Source: Planctomycetaceae bacterium UBA2972 (GTDB taxonomy: Bacteria; Planctomycetota; Planctomycetia; Pirellulales; Pirellulaceae). From it: a stretch of 5,846 bases of DNA. The position numbers and the translations under genes were made by a program. Shown piece after piece: positions 5,332-5,846 of this stretch. The DNA is taken from NCBI GenBank assembly GCA_002348315.1, contig DEAW01000139.1:7034-12879 (forward strand), given 5' to 3'. Each line of letters opens with the position of its first letter. Positions within the stretch are counted from its first letter, which is position 1. The notes under the pieces were generated by a model. That model worked only from the letters and a program-made list of their open reading frames with translations, had not been told where the DNA came from and did not search any database.

Positions 5332-5846
5332 ATGACAGTTGGCGAAAATAATTACGACAGAATCAATGACTATGCGTCGGTGAAAATTTCATTGGCGCGA
5401 CCGCACGACATCCGTAGCTGGTCATTTGGCGAAGTCAAAAAGCCTGAAACTATCAACTATCGAACTTATCGTCCGGAAAAAGATGGTCTGTTCTGCGAAC
5501 GAATTTTTGGCCCTGAAAAGGACTGGGAATGTGCCTGCGGTAAATACCGTGGAATGAAGTACAAAGGAATGATCTGTGATCGCTGTGGCGTGAAAGTGAC
5601 TCATTCCCGCGTACGTCGAAAGCGTATGGGCCATATCGAATTGGCTGCACCGGTTGTCCATATCTGGTTCTTCAAAGCGATGCCGAGTCGCCTTGGAAAC
5701 CTGCTGGCCATGAAAACCACCAGCCTGGAAAAAGTGATCTACTTCCAGGACTATGTCGTGGTCGATCCCGGTGAAACCGATCTCGAATTCAAGCAATTGC
5801 TGACCGAGGAAGAGTATCGAGCAGCCCGGGAACAATACGGCCCGAC
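5332..5846 (+). CDS. rpoC: DNA-directed RNA polymerase subunit beta prime, N-terminal part (truncated by window end)
   Basis: Beta prime carries the catalytic magnesium site and the clamp of RNA polymerase. The first 171 codons are present, with no stop before the window edge. Residues about 18-57 match the conserved start (IRSWSFGEVKKPETINYRT and DGLFCERIFGP). The zinc-binding module has all four cysteines, C67, C69, C82 and C85, in CACGK and CDRCG. It is followed by the clamp segment RKRMGHIELAAPVVHIWF and PSRLGNLL. The NADFDGD catalytic motif lies outside the window. The ATG at 5332 has a strong Shine-Dalgarno, AAGGAG at 5317-5322, 9 nt upstream. The 82-nt gap after rpoB and the lack of a terminator there suggest co-transcription. 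The RGMKYKGMICDRCGVKV segment looks planctomycete-like to me, without alignment. The identification is firm. Confidence 0.98.
   Translation, partial: MTVGENNYDRINDYASVKISLARPHDIRSWSFGEVKKPETINYRTYRPEKDGLFCERIFGPEKDWECACGKYRGMKYKGMICDRCGVKVTHSRVRRKRMGHIELAAPVVHIWFFKAMPSRLGNLLAMKTTSLEKVIYFQDYVVVDPGETDLEFKQLLTEEEYRAAREQYGP

Overview
This window is the core of a bacterial ribosomal-stalk / RNA polymerase locus (rplJ-rplL-rpoB-rpoC order), all on the + strand. From start to end it holds the last 42 codons of a gene that is almost certainly rplJ (50S protein L10), complete rplL (L7/L12, 138 aa), complete rpoB (RNA polymerase beta, 1240 aa), and the first 171 codons of rpoC (beta prime), which runs off the right edge. 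Base composition is close to 50% GC. The RpoB and RpoC sequences, the acidic L10 tail and the loose spacing between genes suggest a planctomycete (Gimesia/Rubinisphaera-like). This placement rests on recognition rather than alignment and is moderate in confidence; that the sequence is bacterial is certain.

The genes work together. L10 and L12 form the flexible stalk of the large ribosomal subunit, which recruits translation GTPases. Beta and beta prime form the active-site cleft of RNA polymerase. Placing them together lets one locus coordinate ribosome and polymerase supply.

The unusual part is between the genes. The rplJ-rplL gap (130-272, 143 nt) contains a weak promoter candidate, a solid leader hairpin, and a short inverted repeat that puts the rplL ribosome binding site in a loop. 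The rplL-rpoB gap (690-1526, 837 nt) is very long for this locus and has no convincing gene. It contains a series of potential RNA hairpins. The best of them (1340-1378) is a 16-bp interrupted stem followed by a T-rich run, the form of an intrinsic terminator, about 140 nt before the rpoB start. rpoBC is therefore either attenuated here or transcribed from its own promoter close to rpoB. The rpoB-rpoC gap (5250-5331, 82 nt) holds one clean hairpin just before the rpoC ribosome binding site.

The proteins are otherwise ordinary. Points of note are an acidic Ala/Glu/Asp tail on L10 with no basic residue, a Gly-rich proline-free hinge in L12, and several substitutions in the rifamycin pocket of RpoB at positions that are usually invariant. 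I found no mobile element, CRISPR array, tRNA or rRNA, and no sign of a novel multi-gene system. The best candidate for something undescribed is the structured, terminator-bearing rplL-rpoB spacer.
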